Of a DNA stretch of 64,000 bases, positions 17,661 to 25,009 are shown one piece after another. Origin of the DNA: Flavobacteriales bacterium. GTDB lineage: Bacteria; Bacteroidota; Bacteroidia; Flavobacteriales_E; Vicingaceae. The notes below the pieces were generated by a model. The model was not told where the DNA came from, made no database searches, and was given only the letters and a program-made list of their open reading frames with translations. Location: the NCBI GenBank assembly GCA_015075325.1, contig JABTUP010000007.1:62001-126000 (forward strand), in the 5' to 3' direction. A program made the position numbers and the translations under genes. Position 1 is the first letter of the stretch. Each line of letters opens with the position of its first letter.

Positions 17661-19137
17661 TTGTTAAAGAATTGGGTTGTGTGTTTCCTGTAATTTCTTT
17701 ATTGGGAGAAAGTTCCCCTCCTTCGGAGGGGCTAGGGGAGGCTTTTATGCCTTTATATTCTTTATACATATTCATTAGATTGAGATAAAACTCTTCACCA
17801 ATTTTTCGAGCACCAAGCGGACTAAAATGGATATAATCTGAGGCAGCCAATGGAGGTTGGGCATTAACCCATGTTGGCATGGAGTTTTTGCCTCCCATTA
17901 CCTCATACATGTCCCAAAACAAGCAATTGGTAGATAAAGCTGCATCTCTTAAAGCATCTCTAACATCTTCTAAATTTGGATAAGTTACGTATTCTGTTTT
18001 TTCTTTAATTGACATGTCGCCAGGGCCTATTACAATAAAAGCTGCATTAGGGTTTAATCGTTTTAAAAATGAAATTTGTGCTTTAAACCAATTGCCATAT
18101 TCTTTTGCTCCTTTTTCGTCTTTTATGTATGGCATTACGTTTCCGCCAAATTCAAGAATAATTAAATCGGGATTTAGGTTTGCATACATGTTGCTAAGCA
18201 TGGTGTGATCGAGCTGGCTAAATACTGTTCCTGAAGACCCTCGTAAAGCAATGTTGTCGGCAACAACCCCTGTATTTCCTTCTAACGATAAACCTAAAAT
18301 ATTTGGACTGTCTTTACCTTCAAAAGAAATGGTAATTTCTTCTGGAGTGGTATTAAAATGAGCTGTTATAACATCAAAAGGAGTATTGGCATCAATTGTT
18401 CCATTTTTTACAACAACATTATCGGCTAGTATTACATAGTTTACTGCAGCATGTGTATTACTTAAAAAAATATGTAATTGCTGATAACTTTTGGTTCTTC
18501 CAAAAGATGCGGTTGGTTTTCTTAATTTAATCCAGCCATGGTGATAAGAGGTGTCGCTAACAACAGTAGCATCCGAAATAGGAGCATAACGGCAAAAACT
18601 CAATAAAGCACCATATTTGTTGTGTTTCACTTCGGGCGATTTTTGTCCAAAACCCGAATACCTTTTCCAATTATCAGAATAAGAAATGTTTACGCTCATT
18701 TTGGGTGCTACATCAATAACCGAAAACAAACCAACGCCATATCCTCCAAATTTTAGTTGAAGTTCGTTTCTAAAATAAGAAGTAATTCGGTCGGCTTCTA
18801 TTTGCGAATCGCCATAATGCATAATTCGCACTTTTTTGTTTTGAGCATTATCTAAGGCATCAAAAAATCGATGAAGAGCAGGTTTGGCAACATTTGTTAT
18901 TTGTATGGTTTTTCTATATTCGTGTAGCGAATCGAGTTTGTGGTTTATTATTGCAGAATCAATTTCAGAAATTACAACAGTACTATCAAAAATTTCCGAT
19001 AAGTCTTTTTCGTTCACTTGGTTTTCTTCAACTTTTACGGCAAAAAAATCGCGGTAAGTTGGAAATTCAATAGTAGTAGCTCCAATTGAAATACCTTTTT
19101 CGGGGAAAACAACTAAAACAATACCTAAAATAGCCAT
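17650..19137 (-). CDS. Membrane-anchored SGNH/GDSL hydrolase 2
   Basis: At least 495 residues. Block I is MHYGDSQIEADRITS, block II LRGSSGTVFS, block III ILEFGGNVMPY, and block V SDYIHFSPLGARKIG; a beta-rich insert separates blocks I and II. It is a paralogue-like partner of SGNH 1. From ATG 19137 only about 12 hydrophobic residues form the N-terminal anchor. The open frame continues upstream with a full helix and a lysine-rich cytoplasmic tail to a possible ATT start at 19215 preceded by AGGA. The C-terminus carries an alien KASPSPSEGGELSP stretch encoded by an interspersed repeat. The next gene overlaps by 11 bp. Confidence 0.8.
   Translation of the reverse strand: MAILGIVLVVFPEKGISIGATTIEFPTYRDFFAVKVEENQVNEKDLSEIFDSTVVISEIDSAIINHKLDSLHEYRKTIQITNVAKPALHRFFDALDNAQNKKVRIMHYGDSQIEADRITSYFRNELQLKFGGYGVGLFSVIDVAPKMSVNISYSDNWKRYSGFGQKSPEVKHNKYGALLSFCRYAPISDATVVSDTSYHHGWIKLRKPTASFGRTKSYQQLHIFLSNTHAAVNYVILADNVVVKNGTIDANTPFDVITAHFNTTPEEITISFEGKDSPNILGLSLEGNTGVVADNIALRGSSGTVFSQLDHTMLSNMYANLNPDLIILEFGGNVMPYIKDEKGAKEYGNWFKAQISFLKRLNPNAAFIVIGPGDMSIKEKTEYVTYPNLEDVRDALRDAALSTNCLFWDMYEVMGGKNSMPTWVNAQPPLAASDYIHFSPLGARKIGEEFYLNLMNMYKEYKGIKASPSPSEGGELSPNKEITGNTQPNSLTNEN
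17715..17741 (+). repeat. Interspersed palindromic repeat inside a coding end
   Basis: CCCCTCC-TTC-GGAGGGG (17715-17731) followed by GCTAGGGGAGG. This GC-rich unit is of a type often scattered in Bacteroidota genomes (recollection, not searched). It encodes the odd C-terminal tail of SGNH 2. Confidence 0.6.
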
Positions 19138-19193
19138 TACACTTAGTAAAATACCAAGTGTTTTAGATGGTTTAATATCTGTTGGTTTTGATT

Positions 19194-20606
19194 CTATTTC
19201 TTCTTGATTTTTAATACTTGTCCTATTTTTATATTTTCGTCAATATTATTCAATTCCATGATGTCTTCGGCTGAAACACCAGGATAATTTTTAGCAATAT
19301 CCCATAAGTTATCACCCGATTTTACGGTATAAAGAATCATTTCTGATTGTTGGTTATTGGTAGCTGGTTTTTGGCTATTGGTTGCAGGTTTCTTGTTGCT
19401 GTATATTATTAATTGCTGACCAATGTTAATGGTTGTACCTTTTAACTTATTCCATTCTTGAATTTCGCTAATTTTTACACCATATTTTTCGGCAATTTTA
19501 CCCAGCACATCTCCCGATTTAACTTGATGAATAATTTCCTCATTTGTAGTTGAAATGGTTTCTACATCTTCTTTTTCTTCAATAGTTGAATCAATTTTAG
19601 GTTTATTAATTAAAGAATCTTGATAGAAATAAATGGAATCGCAAAATTGATTGATTTTACAGGCTGTATTTTTTGGAACAATAGCAATGTAATTTGAAGG
19701 AAATACCTCATCAATAATGCTAGGGTTAAGAAATTGCAGTTCTTTTTTGTTTAAATTAACTACATCTAAAATGGCTTTATAGCTAAGTTTATTTTCTACC
19801 AAAAAAGTATCGGCTTCAATAATTGGATTTAGCTCAATCATGTTGCTGTTGTTTTGTGTGTAGGAATAGAGTAACGCACTAAAAGCAGGAACAACATCTC
19901 TTGTTTTTGGATTTAAATAAGGGTAAAGCTTCCAATAATCGGTTGATTGGTTTCGCTGAATTAAATTGTTGATGTTGTTTGGCCCAGCAACAAATGCTGC
20001 AAGAGTTAAGTCCCAGTTTTGATAATTTAATTGTAAATGCTTTAAATAAGCAATTGCGGCTTTTGATGATTTAGAAAAATCTCGTCGTTCGTCAATGTAT
20101 TCGTTTATGTTTAAACCAAATTTAATGGCTTGAGGATAGTTTAAGTGCCAGTAACCTTCGCCTCCAGAGGTGTTAGATGAATACGGATTAAATCCTGATA
20201 ATATTGCAGGAAGTAATATTAATTCTTCTGGAAGTTGTTGTTTTTTTAATTCAGCACGAATTTCTGATGCACGAAAATTGATGATGTAGTTTAAAAAGTG
20301 CTGATTTATACTTTGGCTGTACAACTTTATAAATTCGTGTACTTCGGGTTTATAAGTTAGCGGAATTGTTATTTCAACTGATTTTAATAAACTATCGCCA
20401 AAGAGTGGGTTAAACGGTTTTGTTGACGAAACATGTTCTAAAATTGAATCGGTATTTAAGGTAGATTTTTGAAAAAGCATACGGGTATATTCATTTTCCA
20501 TTAGGTTTTCAAATTGCTTAACATAAACCGATTTTTCGATGTTTGGCTGTTGACCAAAAACGATGTAATAGCTTAGTGTAAACGTGATGAAAAATAAAAA
20601 TCGCAA
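19194..20606 (-). CDS. Degenerate MltD-like transglycosylase with two LysM domains
   Basis: 470 residues with a signal peptide (about 1-19). An SLT-like domain (about 115-240) follows the MltD pattern LPEELILLPAILSGFNP, then GYWHLNYPQAIKFGL and AAFVAGPNNI. Two LysM peptidoglycan-binding modules end the protein (about 350-395 and 425-470, with VKSGDVLGKIAEKYGV and VKSGDNLWDIAKNYPGV). At the position of the catalytic Glu (IES in active enzymes) there is Leu136, and the AYNxG motif is altered. It is probably a peptidoglycan-binding scaffold and not an enzyme. It is the first gene of the acyltransferase operon and overlaps the next reading frame. Confidence 0.82.
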   Translation of the reverse strand: MRFLFFITFTLSYYIVFGQQPNIEKSVYVKQFENLMENEYTRMLFQKSTLNTDSILEHVSSTKPFNPLFGDSLLKSVEITIPLTYKPEVHEFIKLYSQSINQHFLNYIINFRASEIRAELKKQQLPEELILLPAILSGFNPYSSNTSGGEGYWHLNYPQAIKFGLNINEYIDERRDFSKSSKAAIAYLKHLQLNYQNWDLTLAAFVAGPNNINNLIQRNQSTDYWKLYPYLNPKTRDVVPAFSALLYSYTQNNSNMIELNPIIEADTFLVENKLSYKAILDVVNLNKKELQFLNPSIIDEVFPSNYIAIVPKNTACKINQFCDSIYFYQDSLINKPKIDSTIEEKEDVETISTTNEEIIHQVKSGDVLGKIAEKYGVKISEIQEWNKLKGTTINIGQQLIIYSNKKPATNSQKPATNNQQSEMILYTVKSGDNLWDIAKNYPGVSAEDIMELNNIDENIKIGQVLKIKKK

Positions 20607-20723
20607 CGCAGCTCCGGTTAATTATAATGAAGTTAGTTTAACTAAGTACAAAGATGGTTGGTAAATTGGATATTTTATGTAATTGTTTATTTTGTTTTTA
20701 AACAATTTTATGTTAAGAGGGTC

Positions 20724-23700
20724 TTATTTTTTTCTTTTCTGAAAGGTAAGTTCGTAGGTTGTTCCTGTTTTATTGTCAAGAAGTTTAATTTCTCCATCGA
20801 GTTGTTCGGTAAATACTTTAATAAGCTCTATTCCTAAGCTTTCACTATCTCCTTCAAATCGATCTCTCGACATACCAATTCCATTATCGCCTATTTTAAG
20901 TACAAATTTGTCGTTCTCATTTTTGGATAAATAAACAGAAATAATTCCTTTGTCTTTTCCAATAAACCCATACTTTAATGTGTTGGAAATAATTTCATTA
21001 ATTAATAAACCTAATGGAATAATCGTGTCAATATCAAATTTAGTGTGGTCAACAATTTTAATGTCGAGGAAAATATCACAGTTTATGGAATAAGTTGCAA
21101 TTAAATCGTTGGTTAATGAAACAATGTAATCCTGAAAATCAATGTTTGCTAAATCGCCTGTTTGGTACATTTTTTCGTGAATAAGAGCCATGGAACGGAT
21201 TCTATTTTTTGCTTCATCAAAAAGAGCTAATGATTTTTCGTCATTGGTATAATTAGATTGTAAACTAAGCAAGCTATTAATTACTTGCATGTTGTTTTTA
21301 ACTCGATGATGAATTTCTTTAAGGAGAATTTCTTTTTCATCGCGTTGTTGTTCTATTAACATGGTTCTTTCTCGCACTTTTCGTTCGAGTTCGAGGCTAA
21401 TTTTACGTTGTCGTCTTTCTTTTATCGACGATAGTTGAATGAATAAATAAACCAAACCAATAAAAGCTACTAAATAAAACCACCAAGTTTGCCAAAATGG
21501 AGTTTCAATGGTAAAAGAATAGGAGATGGGTTCGTTGGTCCATATTCCGTCATTGTTTCGTGCTTTTAATAAAAATTTATATTCACCAGGAGGTAAGTTG
21601 GAGTAGGTTACCGATGTTTTTTGTGTGTTTTTATACCAATCTTTATCAAAAGGTTCTAGTTTAAAACTGTATTGAACATATTCGGGATTGGTTAGGTTAA
21701 TTGCAGAATATTCAAAAGTAACATGGTTTTGATTGTGTTTTAGAACCAGTTTTTTTGGCAAATTTGTCCAAGGTTCAAAGTCTTTGGTAACATTCCCCCA
21801 ATTTACATCTTCTAAAAAGAGTTTAATGTTGTCAATACGAGCTGTTGGCTGAAAAACATTGGTTCTATCTTCTTTTGGGTTGTATTTTATTAACCCTTTA
21901 ATGGTTCCAAACCAAATGTTGTTTTTCTCGTCTTTATAAACCGCTCGCGAATTACATTCGATGCCTTTAAAACCTTCGTATAAGCCATAGTTTTTGATTT
22001 GTTCAATTTGACCGTAACTGTTTAAACTAATTTTGTTAACTCCATTATTGGTTCCAACCCAAATGTTTTTATTTCCATCGTTTAAAAGTAAATATATGGT
22101 GTTTGAAGAAAGTCCTTGGTTGGTCGTAATTGATTTAAAATCAACTCCATCGTATTTTACAACGCATCGGTCTGTTCCAAACCAAATGTTACCAAAATCA
22201 TCTTCGGTAATAGAGCCAATGTAGGTATTGCAAATAGTAGTTGAACCAATGTAATTATGGAATTGACCGTTTGAAAATCTGTTTATTCCGTTTCCTGTTC
22301 CTAGCCAAATGTTTCCTTTTTTATCTTCCAAAATGGAATGGATATAATTATGTGTTAAACCATCTTTTTCGGTGTAATTAATAAATTTATTTTCTTTTAA
22401 AACACTTAATCCTCCTCCTGAAGTTCCAATCCAAAGGTTTTGGTTTTTATCAAACATTAACGAACGAATTTTATTGGTTGGCAATCCATTGGCTGTTGTG
22501 TAAGTTGAAAATTTATTGTTTTCGTATTTCGTTAAACCATTGTTGGTTGCAAACCAAATAGCATTGTTTTTATCTTTAACTATAGCTCTTACTTCGTTGC
22601 CACCCATTCCGTTTGATGCATTAAAGTGTGTCACCGTTTTTCCATCGTACCTAAAAACACCTTCATCTCCTGTGGCTACCCAAATATTGTTTTGGTCAAC
22701 AACAATTCCAAAAATGCTGGAGTTGTTTAATCCATTTACATTATCGAAGTAAGTAAATGCTTTGTTGCCAAGTTTAACCAATCCATGTCCATTGGTTCCA
22801 ATCCATAAGTTGCCCGATTTATCTTTAAACAGATGGGTTAAATTATTGGTTGGAAGTCCGTTTTCTTTGGTAATGTGTATAATCTCCCCGTCAACATCAA
22901 TAGCGTACAATCCATCATTAGCTGTTGCAATTAAAGTGTTTTTATCTCTATCGGTTTTTATTGAAGTAACAACAATATTGGGATTTATATTTATTGGGTT
23001 GAATACAAATTGACGTTTATTGTCAATACTTCCTCTTAATAATTTAACAACGCCACTTCGGTGTGTACCAATAATGTAATTTCCGTCAATATCTTCGTGA
23101 ACATAGGTAATAAAGTTTGAAGGAAGTCCGTCTTTTTCAGTAATTAAAAGCGTATCTGTTCCATTTATATAAAGTAAACCTTCAATGGTTGAAATCCATA
23201 AATTTCCTTTGCTATCTTCTAATAGTTGCGAAATAGATGCTTTTATGTGTTTACTGATGTTGGTTGATATTTTCTTGAAAATACCATTGCTGTAATAATA
23301 AAGGTTTTTATCGTTGGTAATGTAAATTGTACCTTTAGAGTCGGTATAAATTGATTCTTGACCGTTTATTTCAGTATTGTTTTCGTACTTGTTGTAAATG
23401 GTAAATTTTCGACCGTCAAATTTTGTAACTCCACCCCAGGTTGAGGTAAACCAAATGTTTGCATCTTTATCCTCGGTAATGTCGGTTACAATGTCTCCTG
23501 CAATTCCATCTTTTGAAGAATATTGAGTAAAATTTTTGCCATCGAATTTACAAATACCTCCACCAGCTGTAGCAATCCATAAAAAGCCACGAGAATCTTG
23601 AAAAATTGCATTTACTTTTGATTGTGGCAATCCTTCTTGAACATTAAAAAATTGAAAATTGAAAGTTTGGGCAATAGTTAAATTGCTTGTAATAGTCATG

Positions 23701-23756
23701 CAAAGCAGACCAAGCACCAAATAAAATAAACGAGTATGTAAGTAGTTAAAAATCAA
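20724..23756 (-). CDS. Propeller-type sensor histidine kinase
   Basis: 1010 residues. A signal segment (about 1-30) precedes about 14 two-component-regulator propeller repeats (30-640, with blades like GNLWIGTNGHGLVKL), then a Y_Y_Y immunoglobulin-like domain (about 690-760), one membrane helix (about 770-790), a short coiled coil, a HisKA_2-type dimerisation domain with phospho-His in EIHHRVKNNMQVINSLL, and an ATPase domain (NEIISNTLKYGF, GDNGIGMS). It is a periplasmic-sensing kinase like the hybrid polysaccharide sensors, but lacks receiver and AraC output domains, so it must signal to a separate regulator not found nearby. It follows SUI1 by 34 bp. Confidence 0.88.
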   Translation of the reverse strand: MIFNYLHTRLFYLVLGLLCMTITSNLTIAQTFNFQFFNVQEGLPQSKVNAIFQDSRGFLWIATAGGGICKFDGKNFTQYSSKDGIAGDIVTDITEDKDANIWFTSTWGGVTKFDGRKFTIYNKYENNTEINGQESIYTDSKGTIYITNDKNLYYYSNGIFKKISTNISKHIKASISQLLEDSKGNLWISTIEGLLYINGTDTLLITEKDGLPSNFITYVHEDIDGNYIIGTHRSGVVKLLRGSIDNKRQFVFNPININPNIVVTSIKTDRDKNTLIATANDGLYAIDVDGEIIHITKENGLPTNNLTHLFKDKSGNLWIGTNGHGLVKLGNKAFTYFDNVNGLNNSSIFGIVVDQNNIWVATGDEGVFRYDGKTVTHFNASNGMGGNEVRAIVKDKNNAIWFATNNGLTKYENNKFSTYTTANGLPTNKIRSLMFDKNQNLWIGTSGGGLSVLKENKFINYTEKDGLTHNYIHSILEDKKGNIWLGTGNGINRFSNGQFHNYIGSTTICNTYIGSITEDDFGNIWFGTDRCVVKYDGVDFKSITTNQGLSSNTIYLLLNDGNKNIWVGTNNGVNKISLNSYGQIEQIKNYGLYEGFKGIECNSRAVYKDEKNNIWFGTIKGLIKYNPKEDRTNVFQPTARIDNIKLFLEDVNWGNVTKDFEPWTNLPKKLVLKHNQNHVTFEYSAINLTNPEYVQYSFKLEPFDKDWYKNTQKTSVTYSNLPPGEYKFLLKARNNDGIWTNEPISYSFTIETPFWQTWWFYLVAFIGLVYLFIQLSSIKERRQRKISLELERKVRERTMLIEQQRDEKEILLKEIHHRVKNNMQVINSLLSLQSNYTNDEKSLALFDEAKNRIRSMALIHEKMYQTGDLANIDFQDYIVSLTNDLIATYSINCDIFLDIKIVDHTKFDIDTIIPLGLLINEIISNTLKYGFIGKDKGIISVYLSKNENDKFVLKIGDNGIGMSRDRFEGDSESLGIELIKVFTEQLDGEIKLLDNKTGTTYELTFQKRKK

Positions 23757-23790
23757 TTTTTTTTAATTCTGAAAAGTAGAAACTTTTATT

Positions 23791-24138
23791 TTATCCACCC
23801 ATTTTTTTTGTTTTAGAATACCCTAAACTTATTAACAAATCAAAAACTTTATCTTTCAACTCACCTTGAATTAATATTTCCCCATCTTTTGCATTTCCAC
23901 CAACACCGCATCTGGTTTTTAGTGTTTTTGCTAAATCAGTTAAATCATCATCATTACCAATAAAACCCGAAACTATTGTTACGGATTTTCCCTTACGTTG
24001 TTTCCTATCTATACTAACTTTTAGTTGTTGTTGCTGTTTATCAAGCGTTTCAATGTCATCATGTTCTTCTTCGTCGTAGCTAAAGTTTGGGTTGGTAGAA
24101 TACACAACATTAACTCTTTGTTTTTCTTTTTTACTCAT
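23791..24138 (-). CDS. SUI1/eIF1-like translation factor (YciH family)
   Basis: 115 residues. A charged N-terminal tail (about 1-40) is followed by the compact SUI1 fold: RKGKSVTIVSGFIGND, the helix LTDLAKTLKTRCGVGG with the conserved Cys-Gly, and GEILIQGELKDKVFDLLISLGY. Bacterial YciH proteins resemble eIF1 and can affect start-codon fidelity in vitro; their physiological role is not settled. Its ATG overlaps the end of the lipid-kinase gene by 8 bp. Confidence 0.88.
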   Translation of the reverse strand: MSKKEKQRVNVVYSTNPNFSYDEEEHDDIETLDKQQQQLKVSIDRKQRKGKSVTIVSGFIGNDDDLTDLAKTLKTRCGVGGNAKDGEILIQGELKDKVFDLLISLGYSKTKKMGG

Positions 24139-25009
24139 AAGTAATTACATTTAGCGAAAGTGGTAAAATTTCTAAATCGATGTTTTTATCAGTTAGAACA
24201 GGCTCTCCATCAACGTGCATGGTGTTTTCTGGAGACAAAATACGTGCTTTACTCACCCTTATTTCTTCTACAAATTTACTTGAAGTTATTTTCTTGGTAA
24301 ACAATTTAATAGCTAAAGGAATGGCATCGAGTAACGAAAATTTCTTTAAAATGACAATGCTAAACCAACCATCATCGATTATTGAATGAGGAGAAATAAA
24401 AGCGTTGTTTCCGTATTGATTGGAATTAGCAAATGTGATTAAGAAAGCTGTTTTATTTACTGTTTTTCCATCATAAGTAAGTTCGTAGGTTTTTTCTTTG
24501 TAGCTAAAAAATTCTTTTATCGAAATTTTTAGATAGGTCATAAATCCTCGTTTACTTGCATTTGCAAACAAATAACTGATGTGTGCATCAAAACCAATAC
24601 CTGCAGCACCTAAAAAATAAGTGTCGTTTAGTTTTACTGTGTCAATTTTTTTTGAGGTGAGTTTATTGAGGTTTAAAATGGCATTTTTGGTGTTCATCGG
24701 TATCAACAAATGTCGAGCTAAACCATTGCCTGAGCCCATTGGTATAATTCCTAAAATGGTGTTGGTGTTAATTAATCCTAAACCCACTTCGTGAACAGTT
24801 CCATCGCCACCCACAGCTACAATAACTTTAAAATTGGCAGATTCTTGTTTAGCAATTTCGGTGGCATGAAGCGGATATTCGGTGTGTTTTACAGTATAGT
24901 TGAATTTTGTTAAATCTAAATTTTCTTTAATGAGTTGTTCAACACCACTTTTTTTTACCGTTCCAGAAATGGGGTTGATGATGAATAATATGTTTGTTTT
25001 TTCAATCAT
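24131..25009 (-). CDS. Diacylglycerol kinase-family lipid kinase
   Basis: 292 residues with the DAGK catalytic fold: N-terminal INPISGT, the nucleotide loop VVAVGGDGTVHEVGLGL, and IPMGSGNGLARHL, with the C-terminal beta domain holding HVDGEPV. This is the soluble DgkB/YegS-type kinase that phosphorylates diacylglycerol or a related lipid. Its ATG shares a nucleotide with the stop of the LtaS-like gene (TAATG), a translational-coupling signature. In Gram-positives DgkB recycles the diacylglycerol released by LtaS, so the pairing is meaningful. Sphingosine or undecaprenol kinases are alternatives. Confidence 0.87.
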   Translation of the reverse strand: MIEKTNILFIINPISGTVKKSGVEQLIKENLDLTKFNYTVKHTEYPLHATEIAKQESANFKVIVAVGGDGTVHEVGLGLINTNTILGIIPMGSGNGLARHLLIPMNTKNAILNLNKLTSKKIDTVKLNDTYFLGAAGIGFDAHISYLFANASKRGFMTYLKISIKEFFSYKEKTYELTYDGKTVNKTAFLITFANSNQYGNNAFISPHSIIDDGWFSIVILKKFSLLDAIPLAIKLFTKKITSSKFVEEIRVSKARILSPENTMHVDGEPVLTDKNIDLEILPLSLNVITYE

